This document shows, in pieces, positions 7,467 through 16,123 of a DNA stretch of 64,000 nucleotides (position 1 is the first letter of the stretch; the number at the start of each line of letters is the position of its first letter). The stretch is from Microbacterium sp. RURRCA19A (GTDB lineage: Bacteria; Actinomycetota; Actinomycetes; Actinomycetales; Microbacteriaceae): assembly GCF_900156455.1 (NCBI RefSeq), contig NZ_FTNQ01000002.1, forward strand, positions 1 to 64,000, read 5' to 3'. The notes beneath the pieces are model-generated. The model had not been told where the DNA came from, made no database searches, and saw nothing but the letters and a program-made list of their open reading frames with translations. Both the position numbers and the translations under genes were made by a program.

Positions 7467-8802
7467 GCACGCGCTCCCAGTCGGTCACGGCGGCGTCGAA
7501 GGCTTCCACCTCGATGCGCGCCTGGTTGAGGTAGTGCTCGACGACGTCGTCGCCGAAGGCGGCACGCGCCACGGACGACTCCGCGAACAGCTTCGCGGCC
7601 TCGCGGAGTGTCGTCGGCAACGTGTCGACGCCGGCGGCGTAGGCGTTGCCGGTCAGCGGCGCGGGCAAGGGCAGCTCGTTCTCGATGCCGTGCAGTCCGC
7701 CCGCGATGATCGCCGAGATCGCGAGATACGGGTTGACGTCGCCGCCGGGCACGCGATTCTCCACGCGCAAAGACGCGCCGTGGCCGACCACGCGCAGCGC
7801 GCACGTGCGGTTGTCGACGCCCCACGCGACGCCGGTGGGCGCGAAGGAGCCCTTGGCGTAGCGCTTGTAGGAGTTGATCGTGGGGGCGTACAGGAGCGTG
7901 AACTCCCGGAGCGTGGCCAGGATGCCGGCGATCCAGTGCTCCATGAGCGGGCTGAAGCCGTGCGGTCCGTCGCCGGCCATGACGGCCTCACCGTTCTCGC
8001 CCCGCACCGACAGGTGGATGTGGCAGCTGTTGCCCTCGCGCTGGTCGAACTTCGCCATGAAGGACAGCGACTTCCCGTGCCGGTCGGCGATCTCCTTCGC
8101 GCCGTTCTTGTAGATCGTGTGGTTGTCGGCGGTCTCGAGCGCCTCGGCGTAGCGGAACGCGATCTCCTGCTGCCCGTCGTTGCACTCGCCCTTGACGCCC
8201 TCGCAGTACATCCCGGCGCCGTCCATGCCGCGGCGGATGTCGCGCAGAAGCGGCTCCAGCCGCGTGGTGGCGAGCAGGTTGTAGTCCACGTTGTAGTCGG
8301 TGGAGGCCGTGAGCCCGGTGTAGCCCTTGGCCCAGGCATCCCGGAACGAGTCGTCGAAGACGATGAACTCCAGCTCCGTGCCGACGTACGGGGTGAGTCC
8401 GCGTTCGGCGAGCCGGGCGCGCTGGGCGTTCAGGATGCCACGCGGCGACTGCACCACCGCCGCGCGGTCCTCCCACGCGAGGTCGGCCATGACCAGCGCC
8501 GTGCCCTCCTGCCACGGGACGCGGCGGAGAGTGTCGAGGTCGGGCACGAGCAGCATGTCGCCGTAGCCCTTCTCCCAGCTCGACATCGCGTATCCGTCGA
8601 CGGTGTTCATGTCGACGTCGACCGAGAGCAGGTAGTTGCACGCCTCCGCGCCGTGCGGCAGCACCTCGTCGCGCCAGAACCGCGCGGCGACGCGCTTGCC
8701 GACGAGGCGTCCCTGCGCGTCCGGGAAGGCGACGACGACGGTGTCGATCTCGCCGGAGTCGATCGCGGCATCCAATTCCGCGGTGGTGAGATTGCCCGCC
8801 AT
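7447..8802 (-). CDS. Glutamine synthetase-like gamma-glutamylamine ligase
   Basis: 451 aa, type III-like glutamine synthetase fold as in PuuA and Streptomyces GlnA3/GlnA4. Visible elements are the metal-binding TELEFIVF segment, SCHIHLSV (His-x-His), NSYKRY, and RVENRVPGGDVNPYLA near the ATP/glutamate site. The regulatory adenylylation Tyr region of true GlnA is not evident. The predicted reaction is ATP-dependent ligation of L-glutamate to a primary amine. With an ethanolamine-type permease diverging from it, ethanolamine (GlnA4-like) is the favoured amine over putrescine. First gene of the minus operon. Confidence 0.87.
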   Translation of the reverse strand: MAGNLTTAELDAAIDSGEIDTVVVAFPDAQGRLVGKRVAARFWRDEVLPHGAEACNYLLSVDVDMNTVDGYAMSSWEKGYGDMLLVPDLDTLRRVPWQEGTALVMADLAWEDRAAVVQSPRGILNAQRARLAERGLTPYVGTELEFIVFDDSFRDAWAKGYTGLTASTDYNVDYNLLATTRLEPLLRDIRRGMDGAGMYCEGVKGECNDGQQEIAFRYAEALETADNHTIYKNGAKEIADRHGKSLSFMAKFDQREGNSCHIHLSVRGENGEAVMAGDGPHGFSPLMEHWIAGILATLREFTLLYAPTINSYKRYAKGSFAPTGVAWGVDNRTCALRVVGHGASLRVENRVPGGDVNPYLAISAIIAGGLHGIENELPLPAPLTGNAYAAGVDTLPTTLREAAKLFAESSVARAAFGDDVVEHYLNQARIEVEAFDAAVTDWERVRGFERL

Positions 8803-8949
8803 GGTCTCCCTCTCGCCTGCTCGAGGTCCCCACGATCGGAGGACGTAACGAGGAACTTACACGCCAAAGGTAGACAGGTCGACCAATAGAACGCCATGAT
8901 TCTCCGCAAAGGCGCTCCCGAAGCCTGTCCGCATACGTCTGGAGGCTCC
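8803..8949. promoter_or_regulatory. Divergent promoter region, ligase operon / permease
   Basis: 147 bp between two divergent start codons. It holds a perfect GGTCGACC palindrome (8877-8884) inside a weaker symmetric context (ATTGGTCGACCTGT on the minus strand). This resembles the GGT-n-ACC operators of FCD-type GntR proteins such as PdhR, but with a 2-nt rather than 3-nt centre. I see no clear sigma-70 pair for either direction. Confidence 0.4.
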
Positions 8950-10482
8950 ATGTCCACCTCGAGCAGTTCTCAGAAAAAGGTCGCCGGGGCCACCTATACG
9001 GCGACCGACTCCACCTACTTCGAGAAACGCACGCTGAAACGCTCCGCGGGAGTGTGGGGCCTGTGGGGTCTCGCCGTGGCCGCCGTCATCTCGGGCGACT
9101 TCTCGGGCTGGAACTTCGGCATCGGTTTCGCCGGCTTCGGCGGCATGCTGATCGCCTTCGTCGTGCTCGTGATCATGTACTACGGCCTCACCTTCTCCAT
9201 CGGCGAGATGGCCGCGGCGATGCCGCACACCGGCGGCGCCTACTCGTTCGCCCGATCGGCGATGGGGCCGTGGGGAGGTCTGGCGACCGGCCTCGCCGAA
9301 ACGATCGAGTACGTCGCGACGACCGCCGTCGTCGTGTACTTCTCGGGGCAGTACGCCGACTCGGCGCTGGAACTCCTCACCGGCGTGAGCCTTCCGCCGT
9401 TCGTCTGGTGGATCATCCTCTACGCCGTGTTCATCGCCCTCAACGCCGCCGGCGCCAACATCTCCTTCGTCTTCGCGATCGTCGTCTCGATCATCTCGAT
9501 CGGCATCATCGTGGTCTTCGGCGTGATGGCGGTGGCATCCGGAGCCTTCGACTGGGGCTCGCTGTGGAACATCGCACCGGATGCAGGGCAATCCGAGTTC
9601 CTGCCGTTCGGCGTCGGGTCGATCCTGCTCGCCCTTCCCTTCGCGATGTGGTTCTTCCTCGGCATCGAAGAGCTCCCGCTCGCCGCCGAAGAGTCGCACA
9701 ACCCGGCCCGGGACATCCCCCGCGCGGGTCTGTGGGCCCGCGGCACGCTCATCATCACCGGGCTCATCGTGCTGTTCCTCAACACCGGGGTCCTCGGAGC
9801 CGACGCCACGGGCAGTTCGCTCGAGCCGCTGCTCGACGGCTTCCGCGCGATGGTCGGCGACCAGGCCGCCGCACTGCTGTCGCTGCTCGCGCTCGTCGGA
9901 CTCCTGGCCTCCCTGATGGGCATCATGTTCGCCTACGGGCGCAACATGTACTCGCTGTCGCGCGCCGGTTACTACCCGCGCTGGCTGTCGCTGACCGGTG
10001 CGCGAAAGACACCGTGGGTCGCGCTGGTCTTCGGCGCCGTGCTCGGATTCCTGGCGCTCGTGGTGGTCCAGGCGGCGGGCGGGGATGCCAGCCCCGCCGG
10101 CGCCATCGTGCTGAACATCGCCGTGTGGGGCGCGGTGGTGGCGTACTTCCTGCAGATGGTGTCGTTCATCGTGCTGCGGCGGAAGTTCCCGAACGCCGTG
10201 CGGCCCTACAAGAGCCCGTGGGGCCTGTTCGGCGCCTACTCGGCGGCGATCATCGCGGCGATCGTGTTCTTCGGACTGCTGCTGAACCCCGCGTACATGC
10301 TCGCGATCGTCGCGATCATCGCGGTGTACGCGGTCATCTTCATCGGCTTCGCGATCTACGGGCGCCACCGGCTCGTGCTCTCCCCCGAGGAGGAGTACGC
10401 GCTTTCGGGCGGCCTGCACCGCGACCCGCAGGAAGAGGGCTACGACGCGATGGAGGGCGAGGTCTTCGGCGAGAAGCGCTGA
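8950..10482 (+). CDS. APC-family permease, ethanolamine permease type
   Basis: 510 aa with about 12 hydrophobic spans. The N-terminal segment VISGDFSGWNFG followed by GGAYSFAR-S-A-MGPWGG is typical of the ethanolamine permease branch of the amino acid-polyamine-organocation superfamily. A GGAGG at 8941-8945 fixes the start at ATG 8950; an ATG 18 codons upstream lacks one. It diverges from the gamma-glutamylation operon and ends in a strong terminator. It should import ethanolamine or a similar small amine through the cytoplasmic membrane. Specificity is by family resemblance. Confidence 0.88.
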   Translation: MSTSSSSQKKVAGATYTATDSTYFEKRTLKRSAGVWGLWGLAVAAVISGDFSGWNFGIGFAGFGGMLIAFVVLVIMYYGLTFSIGEMAAAMPHTGGAYSFARSAMGPWGGLATGLAETIEYVATTAVVVYFSGQYADSALELLTGVSLPPFVWWIILYAVFIALNAAGANISFVFAIVVSIISIGIIVVFGVMAVASGAFDWGSLWNIAPDAGQSEFLPFGVGSILLALPFAMWFFLGIEELPLAAEESHNPARDIPRAGLWARGTLIITGLIVLFLNTGVLGADATGSSLEPLLDGFRAMVGDQAAALLSLLALVGLLASLMGIMFAYGRNMYSLSRAGYYPRWLSLTGARKTPWVALVFGAVLGFLALVVVQAAGGDASPAGAIVLNIAVWGAVVAYFLQMVSFIVLRRKFPNAVRPYKSPWGLFGAYSAAIIAAIVFFGLLLNPAYMLAIVAIIAVYAVIFIGFAIYGRHRLVLSPEEEYALSGGLHRDPQEEGYDAMEGEVFGEKR

Positions 10483-10486
10483 CGAG

Positions 10487-10519
10487 AGAGGGGCGGATGC
10501 CGAGGGCATCCGCCCCTCT
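10487..10519 (+). terminator. Permease terminator
   Basis: Perfect 15-bp stem (10487-10501 with 10505-10519) with a 3-nt loop, immediately after the permease stop codon. No long T-run follows, as is usual in high-GC actinobacteria. The stem contains the window's over-represented GGATGCC/GGCATCC words. Confidence 0.85.
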
Positions 10520-10577
10520 GGGCGTCCTCCCGGCAGTGCGAGCCCGGCGTCAGCATGAGCTCAGCGTCACCCCACGT

Positions 10578-10634
10578 TGAGTGTCCGAGACACGCGGATA
10601 GGCTCGCGCGGCATCCGCGTGTCTTGGACACTGA
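10578..10634. repeat. 57-bp GTGTCC palindromic repeat, copy 1
   Basis: Starts TGAGTGTCC and ends GGACACTGA, with inner inverted GACACGCGGAT / ATCCGCGTGTC. A second copy of exactly 57 bp with the same arms lies at 34393-34449. Both copies sit between convergent transcription units. Confidence 0.85.
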
Positions 10635-10651
10635 ATCCGAGGCACTCGCGC

Positions 10652-11308
10652 TCAGCGCAGGATGAACGACACCGTGCCGGACGACGGGATGCCGCCGATC
10701 GACACGCTCAAGTGATACGTGGCACCGCCCCCGGGGGCGAACGGACGCTCGCCGCCGCACGACGACACCGACGACCGGGTGCGGTCCCAGGTCAAGGGCG
10801 CGGCACTGGTGACCTGCTGGCCGGCCGCGAGCGTGACCTCCATGTCGCTCGGCTCGGACTGGCAGTCCGTCGAGCGCCACCACACGTCGGACCCGCTCGT
10901 GACCGTGAACGACTGCGCGCTCGTGCCGACGTTCATCGTGCAGGCGTTCGCCGACGTGTTCGTCAGGCGGATCGACAGCTGCGGGTTCTCGCCCTGGCCG
11001 TACTCCTCCTTGTCCGTGAGCGCTTCGACCGTGATGTCGGCGGGACTGCACTCGACGGGGCCCGCAGGAGCGGTCGGCGTCGGCGTCGGCGTGGGCGTGG
11101 GGGACGCGACGGCGGCCGGAGCGGACGGTGCGGGTGCGACGGTGCTCGCCGCCGGCGCGGGGTCGGCGGTCGGCGCGGAGCGCCACGGAGGCGCCGCGAC
11201 GAGCCACACGACGAGGCCGATCACGAGCAGCGCGAGGAGCGCGGCGGCGAGACGGCGACGACGGTAGACCGCCGGGGATTGCCGCCGCCTGCGGGGGGCA
11301 TCGGTCAT
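10652..11308 (-). CDS. Membrane-anchored hypothetical protein with beta-rich outer domain
   Basis: 218 aa. A basic N-terminus precedes one transmembrane span (about residues 20-40), then a Pro/Ala/Thr linker including a (TP)n tract and an extracellular domain with paired cysteines. The segment PQLSIRLTNTSANACTMNVG resembles DUF4232-like or intracellular-proteinase-inhibitor-like beta sandwiches. A TACGCT -10 (11315-11320) lies 6 nt before ATG 11308, which supports this start over a GTG/ATG 13 codons upstream. Exported by orientation; function unknown. Confidence 0.75.
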   Translation of the reverse strand: MTDAPRRRRQSPAVYRRRRLAAALLALLVIGLVVWLVAAPPWRSAPTADPAPAASTVAPAPSAPAAVASPTPTPTPTPTAPAGPVECSPADITVEALTDKEEYGQGENPQLSIRLTNTSANACTMNVGTSAQSFTVTSGSDVWWRSTDCQSEPSDMEVTLAAGQQVTSAAPLTWDRTRSSVSSCGGERPFAPGGGATYHLSVSIGGIPSSGTVSFILR

Positions 11309-11354
11309 CGTTCCAGCGTAGGCCGCGCGGCTGTGGGCCCGCGCCATGCCGCGC

Positions 11355-11864
11355 TCACAGGTGCTTGAGCATCCGCGTGTTGCCGAGGGTGTTCGGCTTC
11401 ACGTGCGCGAGGTCGAGGAACTCCGCGACACCCTCGTCGGGGCTGCGGACGAGCTGCGAGTAGACGTCGGGGTCGACGACCTGCTCGCCGATGGGCGAAA
11501 ACCCGCGCCGAGTGAAGAAGTCGACCTCGAAGGTGAGGCAGAAGAGTCTCGTGACGCCGACGTCGCGCGCGTTCTGCTCCAGCGTCTCCACGATCGCCCG
11601 GCCCACGCCGTGATGCAGCCAGTCGTCGTGGACGATGAGCGTACGGATCTCGCCGAGATCCTCCCACATCACGTGCAGTGCGCCGCAGCCGACGACTTCA
11701 CCGTCGACCTCCGCGACGACGAACTGCTGCACGGAACCGTAGAGCACGACCAGGTCCTTGCCGAGCAGGATGCGCTTCTGCACGAACGGCTCGAGCAACT
11801 CATGGATACGTCGAACGTCGCGTGTCCCGGCGGGGCGGACGACGAACGGCGCGGCGGAGGTCAT
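11355..11864 (-). CDS. ArgA-type N-acetyltransferase (GNAT)
   Basis: 169 aa, GNAT fold with the acetyl-CoA loop HHGVGRAIVETLE. Length and sequence style match the short ArgA-like amino-acid N-acetyltransferases of actinobacteria (N-acetylglutamate synthesis for arginine). Start ATG 11864 follows TACCCT (11871-11876) by 6 nt, so the mRNA should be leaderless; a start 11 codons earlier would include the promoter. No other arginine genes are adjacent, so the substrate assignment is by family only. Confidence 0.8.
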   Translation of the reverse strand: MTSAAPFVVRPAGTRDVRRIHELLEPFVQKRILLGKDLVVLYGSVQQFVVAEVDGEVVGCGALHVMWEDLGEIRTLIVHDDWLHHGVGRAIVETLEQNARDVGVTRLFCLTFEVDFFTRRGFSPIGEQVVDPDVYSQLVRSPDEGVAEFLDLAHVKPNTLGNTRMLKHL

Positions 11865-11881
11865 CGTCCCAGGGTACGACG

Positions 11882-11911
11882 AGGGCCCGGATGCCATGGC
11901 ATCCGGGCCCT
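11882..11911 (-). terminator. Perfect 30-nt palindrome after clpC
   Basis: A zero-loop 30-nt palindrome (arms AGGGCCCGGATGCCA and complement) lies 15 nt beyond the clpC stop codon. It probably ends the clpC mRNA. It also covers the -35 position of the argA-type gene, whose -10 is at 11871-11876, so it may influence that promoter. Confidence 0.65.
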
Positions 11912-11926
11912 GTTGTCGTGCGATCG

Positions 11927-14452
11927 TCAGCTGCCGGCGACGATGTCGGGCGTCGCCGAGATCTCTCCGGCGGTGCCGACACCGATCGCGACCTTGTCGC
12001 CGCGCGGAGCCGTGTCGAACGTGAACTGCCCGTTCTCGACGCCGACCTTGACGTGGTCGCCGGACTCGAGCTCGCCGTGCAGGATCTTCTCGCTCAGGCG
12101 GTCTTCGACCTCGCGCTGCATGGCGCGGCGGAGGGGACGGGCACCGAGCGTCGGGTCGAAGCCGATCTCGATCAGCTTGTCCTTCGCGTCGTCCGACAAC
12201 TCCACCGTCATGTCGCGGTCGAGCAGCCGGTCGGCGAGGCGCTTCACGAACAGGCCGACGATCTGACGGAGCTCGTCCTTGTTCAGCTGCGGGAAGACGA
12301 TGACGTCGTCGACGCGGTTGAGGAACTCGGGCTTGAAGTGGCGCTTGAGCTCCTCGTCGACCTTGCCCTTCATCCGCTCGTAGGACGTCTGCGCGCTTCC
12401 CTCGACCTGGAAGCCGACCGGACCACCGGCGATCGCCGACGAACCCAGGTTCGTCGTCATGATGATCACGGTGTTCTTGAAGTCGACGACGCGGCCCTGA
12501 CCGTCGGTCAGACGCCCCTCTTCGAGGATCTGCAGCAGCGAGTTGAAGATGTCGGGGTGAGCCTTCTCGATCTCGTCGAACAGCACGACCGAGAACGGCT
12601 TGCGGCGCACCTTCTCGGTGAGCTGACCGCCCTCTTCGAATCCGACGAATCCGGGAGGGGCACCGAACAGACGCGAGACCGTGTGCTTCTCACCGAACTC
12701 CGACATGTCGAGCGAGATCAGCGCGCCCTCGTCGTCGAAGAGGAACTCGGCGAGCGCCTTGGCCAGCTCGGTCTTTCCCACGCCCGTGGGGCCGGCGAAG
12801 ATGAAGGAGCCGCTGGGGCGCTTCGGGTCCTTGAGACCCGCACGCTGGCGACGGATCGTCCGCGACAGGGCCGCGATCGCCTCTTCCTGGCCGATGACCC
12901 GCTGATGCAGGGCCTTCTCCATGAACATGAGGCGGCTGGACTCCTCCTCGGTGAGCTTGAACACCGGGATGCCGGTCGCCTGGGCGAGCACCTCGGCGAT
13001 CAGGCCCTCGTCGACCACCGCGTGGGAGGCGACGTCACCCGAGCGCCACTGCTTCTCCAGGCGCAGACGCTCGGCGAGGAGGGACTTCTCCTCATCGCGG
13101 AGCGCGGCGGCCTTCTCGAAGTCCTGCTCCTCGGAGGCCTGCTCCTTCTGCTCGCGGACCTTGGCGATCTTCTCGTCGAACTCACGGAGCTCCGGCGGCG
13201 ACGACAGGATCGACAGGCGGAGGCGGGCGCCGGCCTCGTCGATCAGGTCGATGGCCTTGTCGGGCAGGAACCGGTCGCTGATGTACCGATCGGCGAGGTT
13301 CGCCGCGGCCACGATGGCACCGTCGGTGATCTGCACCTTGTGGTGTGCCTCGTAGCGGTCGCGCAACCCCTTCAGGATGTTGATCGCGTGGGGCAGGCTC
13401 GGCTCGGCGACCTGGATCGGCTGGAAGCGGCGCTCGAGCGCCGCATCCTTCTCGAAGTGCTTACGGTACTCGTCGAGCGTGGTGGCCCCGATGGTCTGGA
13501 GCTCGCCGCGCGCGAGGAGGGGCTTGAGGATGGATGCCGCGTCGATCGCGCCCTCGGCGGCACCGGCACCCACGAGCGTGTGGATCTCGTCGATGAAGAC
13601 GATGATGTCGCCGCGCGTGCGGATCTCCTTGGTGACCTTCTTCAGGCGCTCCTCGAAGTCGCCGCGGTAACGGGACCCGGCGATGAGCGAACCCAGGTCG
13701 AGCGAGTAGACCTGCTTGTCCTTCAGCGTCTCGGGCACGTCGCCCTTGACGATGGCCTGCGCGAGACCCTCGACGACCGCCGTCTTTCCGACGCCGGGCT
13801 CACCGATGAGTACGGGGTTGTTCTTGGAGCGGCGCGAGAGGATCTGCATGACCCGCTCGATCTCCTTCTCGCGCCCGATGACGGGATCGAGCTTGTTGTC
13901 GCGGGCGGCCTGGGTGAGGTTGCGTCCGAACTGGTCGAGCACGGCCGACCCGCCCTGGGCGCCCTGCGAGGTCTGCTCGCCGGCGCCGGAGGCGACGCCC
14001 GCGGGCTCCTTGCCCTGGTAGCCCGAGAGCAGCTGGATCACCTGCTGGCGCACCTTGTTCAGGTCGGCGCCGAGCTTGACGAGCACCTGGGCGGCGACGC
14101 CCTCGCCCTCGCGGATCAGACCGAGCAGGATGTGTTCGGTGCCGATGTAGTTGTGGCCGAGCTGCAGCGCCTCGCGCAGGGACAGCTCCAGCACCTTCTT
14201 CGCCCGCGGCGTGAAGGGGATGTGGCCGGTGGGCTGCTGCTGGCCCTGACCGATGATGTCCTGGACCTGCTCGCGCACGGCGTCGAGCGAGATGCCGAGC
14301 GACTCGAGCGCCTTGGCGGCGACACCCTCGCCCTCGTGGATCAGGCCGAGCAGGATGTGCTCGGTACCGATGTAGTTGTGGTTGAGCATCTTCGCCTCTT
14401 CTTGGGCGAGGACGACCACACGACGGGCACGGTCGGTGAATCTCTCGAACAT
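11927..14452 (-). CDS. clpC: ATP-dependent Clp protease ATP-binding subunit ClpC
   Basis: 841 aa, full length. Two Clp-N repeats (about 1-145) are followed by a first AAA+ domain with Walker A GEPGVGKT (217-224), an internal UVR/M-domain (about 425-460), and a second AAA+ domain with GPTGVGKTE near 555. The C-terminus is typical. It forms hexamers that unfold proteins for ClpP. Start ATG has GGAGGGA a few bases upstream. A possible ClgR-type site is upstream at 14540-14557. A very long antisense open frame over this gene is a codon-composition artefact. Confidence 0.97.
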   Translation of the reverse strand: MFERFTDRARRVVVLAQEEAKMLNHNYIGTEHILLGLIHEGEGVAAKALESLGISLDAVREQVQDIIGQGQQQPTGHIPFTPRAKKVLELSLREALQLGHNYIGTEHILLGLIREGEGVAAQVLVKLGADLNKVRQQVIQLLSGYQGKEPAGVASGAGEQTSQGAQGGSAVLDQFGRNLTQAARDNKLDPVIGREKEIERVMQILSRRSKNNPVLIGEPGVGKTAVVEGLAQAIVKGDVPETLKDKQVYSLDLGSLIAGSRYRGDFEERLKKVTKEIRTRGDIIVFIDEIHTLVGAGAAEGAIDAASILKPLLARGELQTIGATTLDEYRKHFEKDAALERRFQPIQVAEPSLPHAINILKGLRDRYEAHHKVQITDGAIVAAANLADRYISDRFLPDKAIDLIDEAGARLRLSILSSPPELREFDEKIAKVREQKEQASEEQDFEKAAALRDEEKSLLAERLRLEKQWRSGDVASHAVVDEGLIAEVLAQATGIPVFKLTEEESSRLMFMEKALHQRVIGQEEAIAALSRTIRRQRAGLKDPKRPSGSFIFAGPTGVGKTELAKALAEFLFDDEGALISLDMSEFGEKHTVSRLFGAPPGFVGFEEGGQLTEKVRRKPFSVVLFDEIEKAHPDIFNSLLQILEEGRLTDGQGRVVDFKNTVIIMTTNLGSSAIAGGPVGFQVEGSAQTSYERMKGKVDEELKRHFKPEFLNRVDDVIVFPQLNKDELRQIVGLFVKRLADRLLDRDMTVELSDDAKDKLIEIGFDPTLGARPLRRAMQREVEDRLSEKILHGELESGDHVKVGVENGQFTFDTAPRGDKVAIGVGTAGEISATPDIVAGS

Positions 14453-14539
14453 CTCTCAGTCCCTCCAGAAATGGGCTGACAGGCACGCCTCCGCGCGCCG
14501 TACATCGAGAGTAACCAGCGGCCGGATGCCGCGGACGCG

Positions 14540-14557
14540 TGTTCGCCGTGGGCATAG
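14540..14557. promoter_or_regulatory. Possible ClgR-type operator upstream of clpC
   Basis: TGTTCGCCGTGGGCATAG partly matches the CGC-n5-GCG pattern known for ClgR, the activator of clp genes in actinobacteria. It is about 90 nt upstream of the clpC start codon. The right half is imperfect. Confidence 0.3.
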
Positions 14558-14592
14558 CCGTCGCGGCGCCGGGGTTGCGGAGCGCATCGACA

Positions 14593-14638
14593 GTCGATAA
14601 TTTATCGACAACCGATAACAACGAATTTCGATAAGGAG
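14593..14638 (+). promoter_or_regulatory. AT-rich operator/promoter with CGATAA repeats
   Basis: A 17-nt palindrome (14593-14609) overlaps the first of three direct CGATAA copies (14595, 14613, 14629; spacing 18 and 16 nt). The block is much more AT-rich than its surroundings. The third copy runs directly into the AAGGAG ribosome-binding site (14633-14638) of the first DUF2975 gene. The XRE protein of the operon is the natural candidate to bind here. Confidence 0.5.
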
Positions 14639-14643
14639 TGGTC

Positions 14644-15270
14644 ATGGCATCCCCCCGTCCGACCTCGCGCATCCTGTCCCGCGGCGACACCGTCGGGTTT
14701 CTCTTCTTCGTCGTGCTCGGCGTGGGCCTCGCCGTCTGGGCAGTCGTGCACAGCGCGATCCGCATCGTCGAGGCACTCCCCAACCGCGATGTGCGCGTGA
14801 CCGTGCCGTTCCTCGACACCATCGCCCAGGCACCGCTCGGCCCGAGCGCCGCGCCCGTGCCGATCGAACTCGGCACGGGCGTCATCGTCGCCCCCGAACT
14901 GCCGATCGCCTCGCTGTGGGCGCTCCTGATCGCCGAGGTCCTGCTCGCGGCCGTCGTCGTCACCGTCGTCGTGCTGCTCCTCCTGCTCACCGCCGACATC
15001 CTGCGCGGGCGCATCTTCAGTCGCCGGAACACGGCCCTCGTCTCGGTGGCGGGCACCGTGACCCTCGTCGGGCTCGCGGGCGTCCCGTTCTTCCAGAACA
15101 TGGTGGCCAACGGCGCGCTGGCCCGGATGTCGGACTACACCTTCGACCGCGGCGCGGTGCAGATCGTCGACCTGCCGGTGCTGTTCGGTACCGCATTCGT
15201 CGCCGCCCTGGCCGGCACCGTGTTCACCGTCGGCGACCGCCTCCAGCGCGACATGGACGGACTCGTGTGA
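14644..15270 (+). CDS. DUF2975 membrane protein 1
   Basis: 208 aa with four predicted transmembrane spans: one near residue 20-40, two in the middle around 95-120 and 130-150, and one near 175-195. It ends in a GDRLQRDMDGLV-type tail. DUF2975 proteins are commonly paired with a small XRE regulator. An AAGGAG 5 nt before ATG 14644 sets the start. Its TGA overlaps the next ATG by one base (TGATG). The tail motif recurs in the following gene, indicating duplication. Function unknown. Confidence 0.85.
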   Translation: MASPRPTSRILSRGDTVGFLFFVVLGVGLAVWAVVHSAIRIVEALPNRDVRVTVPFLDTIAQAPLGPSAAPVPIELGTGVIVAPELPIASLWALLIAEVLLAAVVVTVVVLLLLLTADILRGRIFSRRNTALVSVAGTVTLVGLAGVPFFQNMVANGALARMSDYTFDRGAVQIVDLPVLFGTAFVAALAGTVFTVGDRLQRDMDGLV

Positions 15271-15875
15271 TGACGGACACGTCCCCGATGTCCCGGCGCA
15301 TGGAGCGCGGCATCCTGATCCTGTTCGTCGCGGCCGGGCTCGTGATGGGCTTCGCACTGGCCCTCCCCGGCGTCCGCGCGGCGATCGGCATCGCCACGGG
15401 CACGGGCGGCTTCAGCCTCTTGACGGAGGCGGCCGTCTCGACGGACCCCGGCGCACCGATCGTGTCGGCTCACTACGAGTCCGCCTGGGTGATCTCCGAC
15501 GGGCTGAGCGCCGGTGCGCGCGCGCTGCTCGTGCTCGGCGCCGCGGCCGGAACCGTCACGACCGTGCTCACGGTGGGCGCCGTGATGCTGTTCTTCCTGC
15601 TGCTGCTGTGGAGACGCCCATTCCATCGCGCGCTGGTCGTCGCGACACGCGTCGCGGGAGCCTCGCTGCTCATCGGCGGCATCCTGTCGGCCGGGCTCGG
15701 GGGCCTCGGCCGGATGATGGCGGCCGACGAGCTGAACCCCGCGGCGGGGGGCGTCTTCGTCGTCGGCTCCTCCTTCGACCCGGTGTGGGCACTCGTCGGG
15801 CTGAGCGTTCTGGCACTGTCGGTCGTGTTCACCTACGGCGTGCGTCTCCAACGCGATACGGAAGGACTCGTATGA
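15270..15875 (+). CDS. DUF2975 membrane protein 2
   Basis: 201 aa, four predicted spans, ending GVRLQRDTEGLV, nearly the same tail as the preceding gene. Despite low overall identity the two look like an ancient tandem duplication that may form a heteromeric membrane unit. It starts inside the stop of the first gene and itself overlaps the XRE gene by ATGA, so translation of all three is coupled. Longer reading frames in this region start out of context and are not supported. Confidence 0.83.
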   Translation: MTDTSPMSRRMERGILILFVAAGLVMGFALALPGVRAAIGIATGTGGFSLLTEAAVSTDPGAPIVSAHYESAWVISDGLSAGARALLVLGAAAGTVTTVLTVGAVMLFFLLLLWRRPFHRALVVATRVAGASLLIGGILSAGLGGLGRMMAADELNPAAGGVFVVGSSFDPVWALVGLSVLALSVVFTYGVRLQRDTEGLV

Positions 15876-16123
15876 GCCCCGCGATCGACGACGACGGACC
15901 CAGCGGCATCCACTGTCGGCTCGACGAGCTGCTCGCCGAACGGGGCATGACCCTCACCCGGCTGAGCGAGCTCGTCGGCGTGAGCATCGTCAATCTCTCG
16001 GTGCTCAAGAACGACCGCGCCCGCGCGATCCGCTACTCCACACTCGCCGCGATCTGCCGAGCCCTGGAGTGCGAGGTGGGCGACCTGCTCGTTGTGCAGG
16101 GGGAGGTCAGCGCTGCCCGATGA
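15872..16123 (+). CDS. Small XRE-family (YozG-like) transcriptional regulator
   Basis: 83 aa, essentially one Cro/C1 helix-turn-helix (residues 15-75: LAERGMTLTRLSELVGVSIV followed by LSVLKN and STLAAICRALECEVGDLL). Such minimal regulators sit with DUF2975 membrane proteins in many Gram-positive genomes. Overlap with the upstream stop codon (ATGA) implies coupled translation. It probably autoregulates the operon through the CGATAA block upstream of gene 1. Its 3' end overlaps the convergent lipoprotein gene by 17 nt. Confidence 0.9.
   Translation: MSPAIDDDGPSGIHCRLDELLAERGMTLTRLSELVGVSIVNLSVLKNDRARAIRYSTLAAICRALECEVGDLLVVQGEVSAAR

Noticed and set aside
3708..10482. Putrescine (Puu) catabolic operon
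   Set aside because: Ligase, hydrolase and ALDH fit, but the PuuB oxidase and PuuP-type permease are missing, and the permease resembles the ethanolamine branch. Kept only as an alternative.
11678..14479. A 933-codon open frame antisense to clpC
   Set aside because: Sense ClpC is complete and highly conserved; the antisense product is a compositional shadow.
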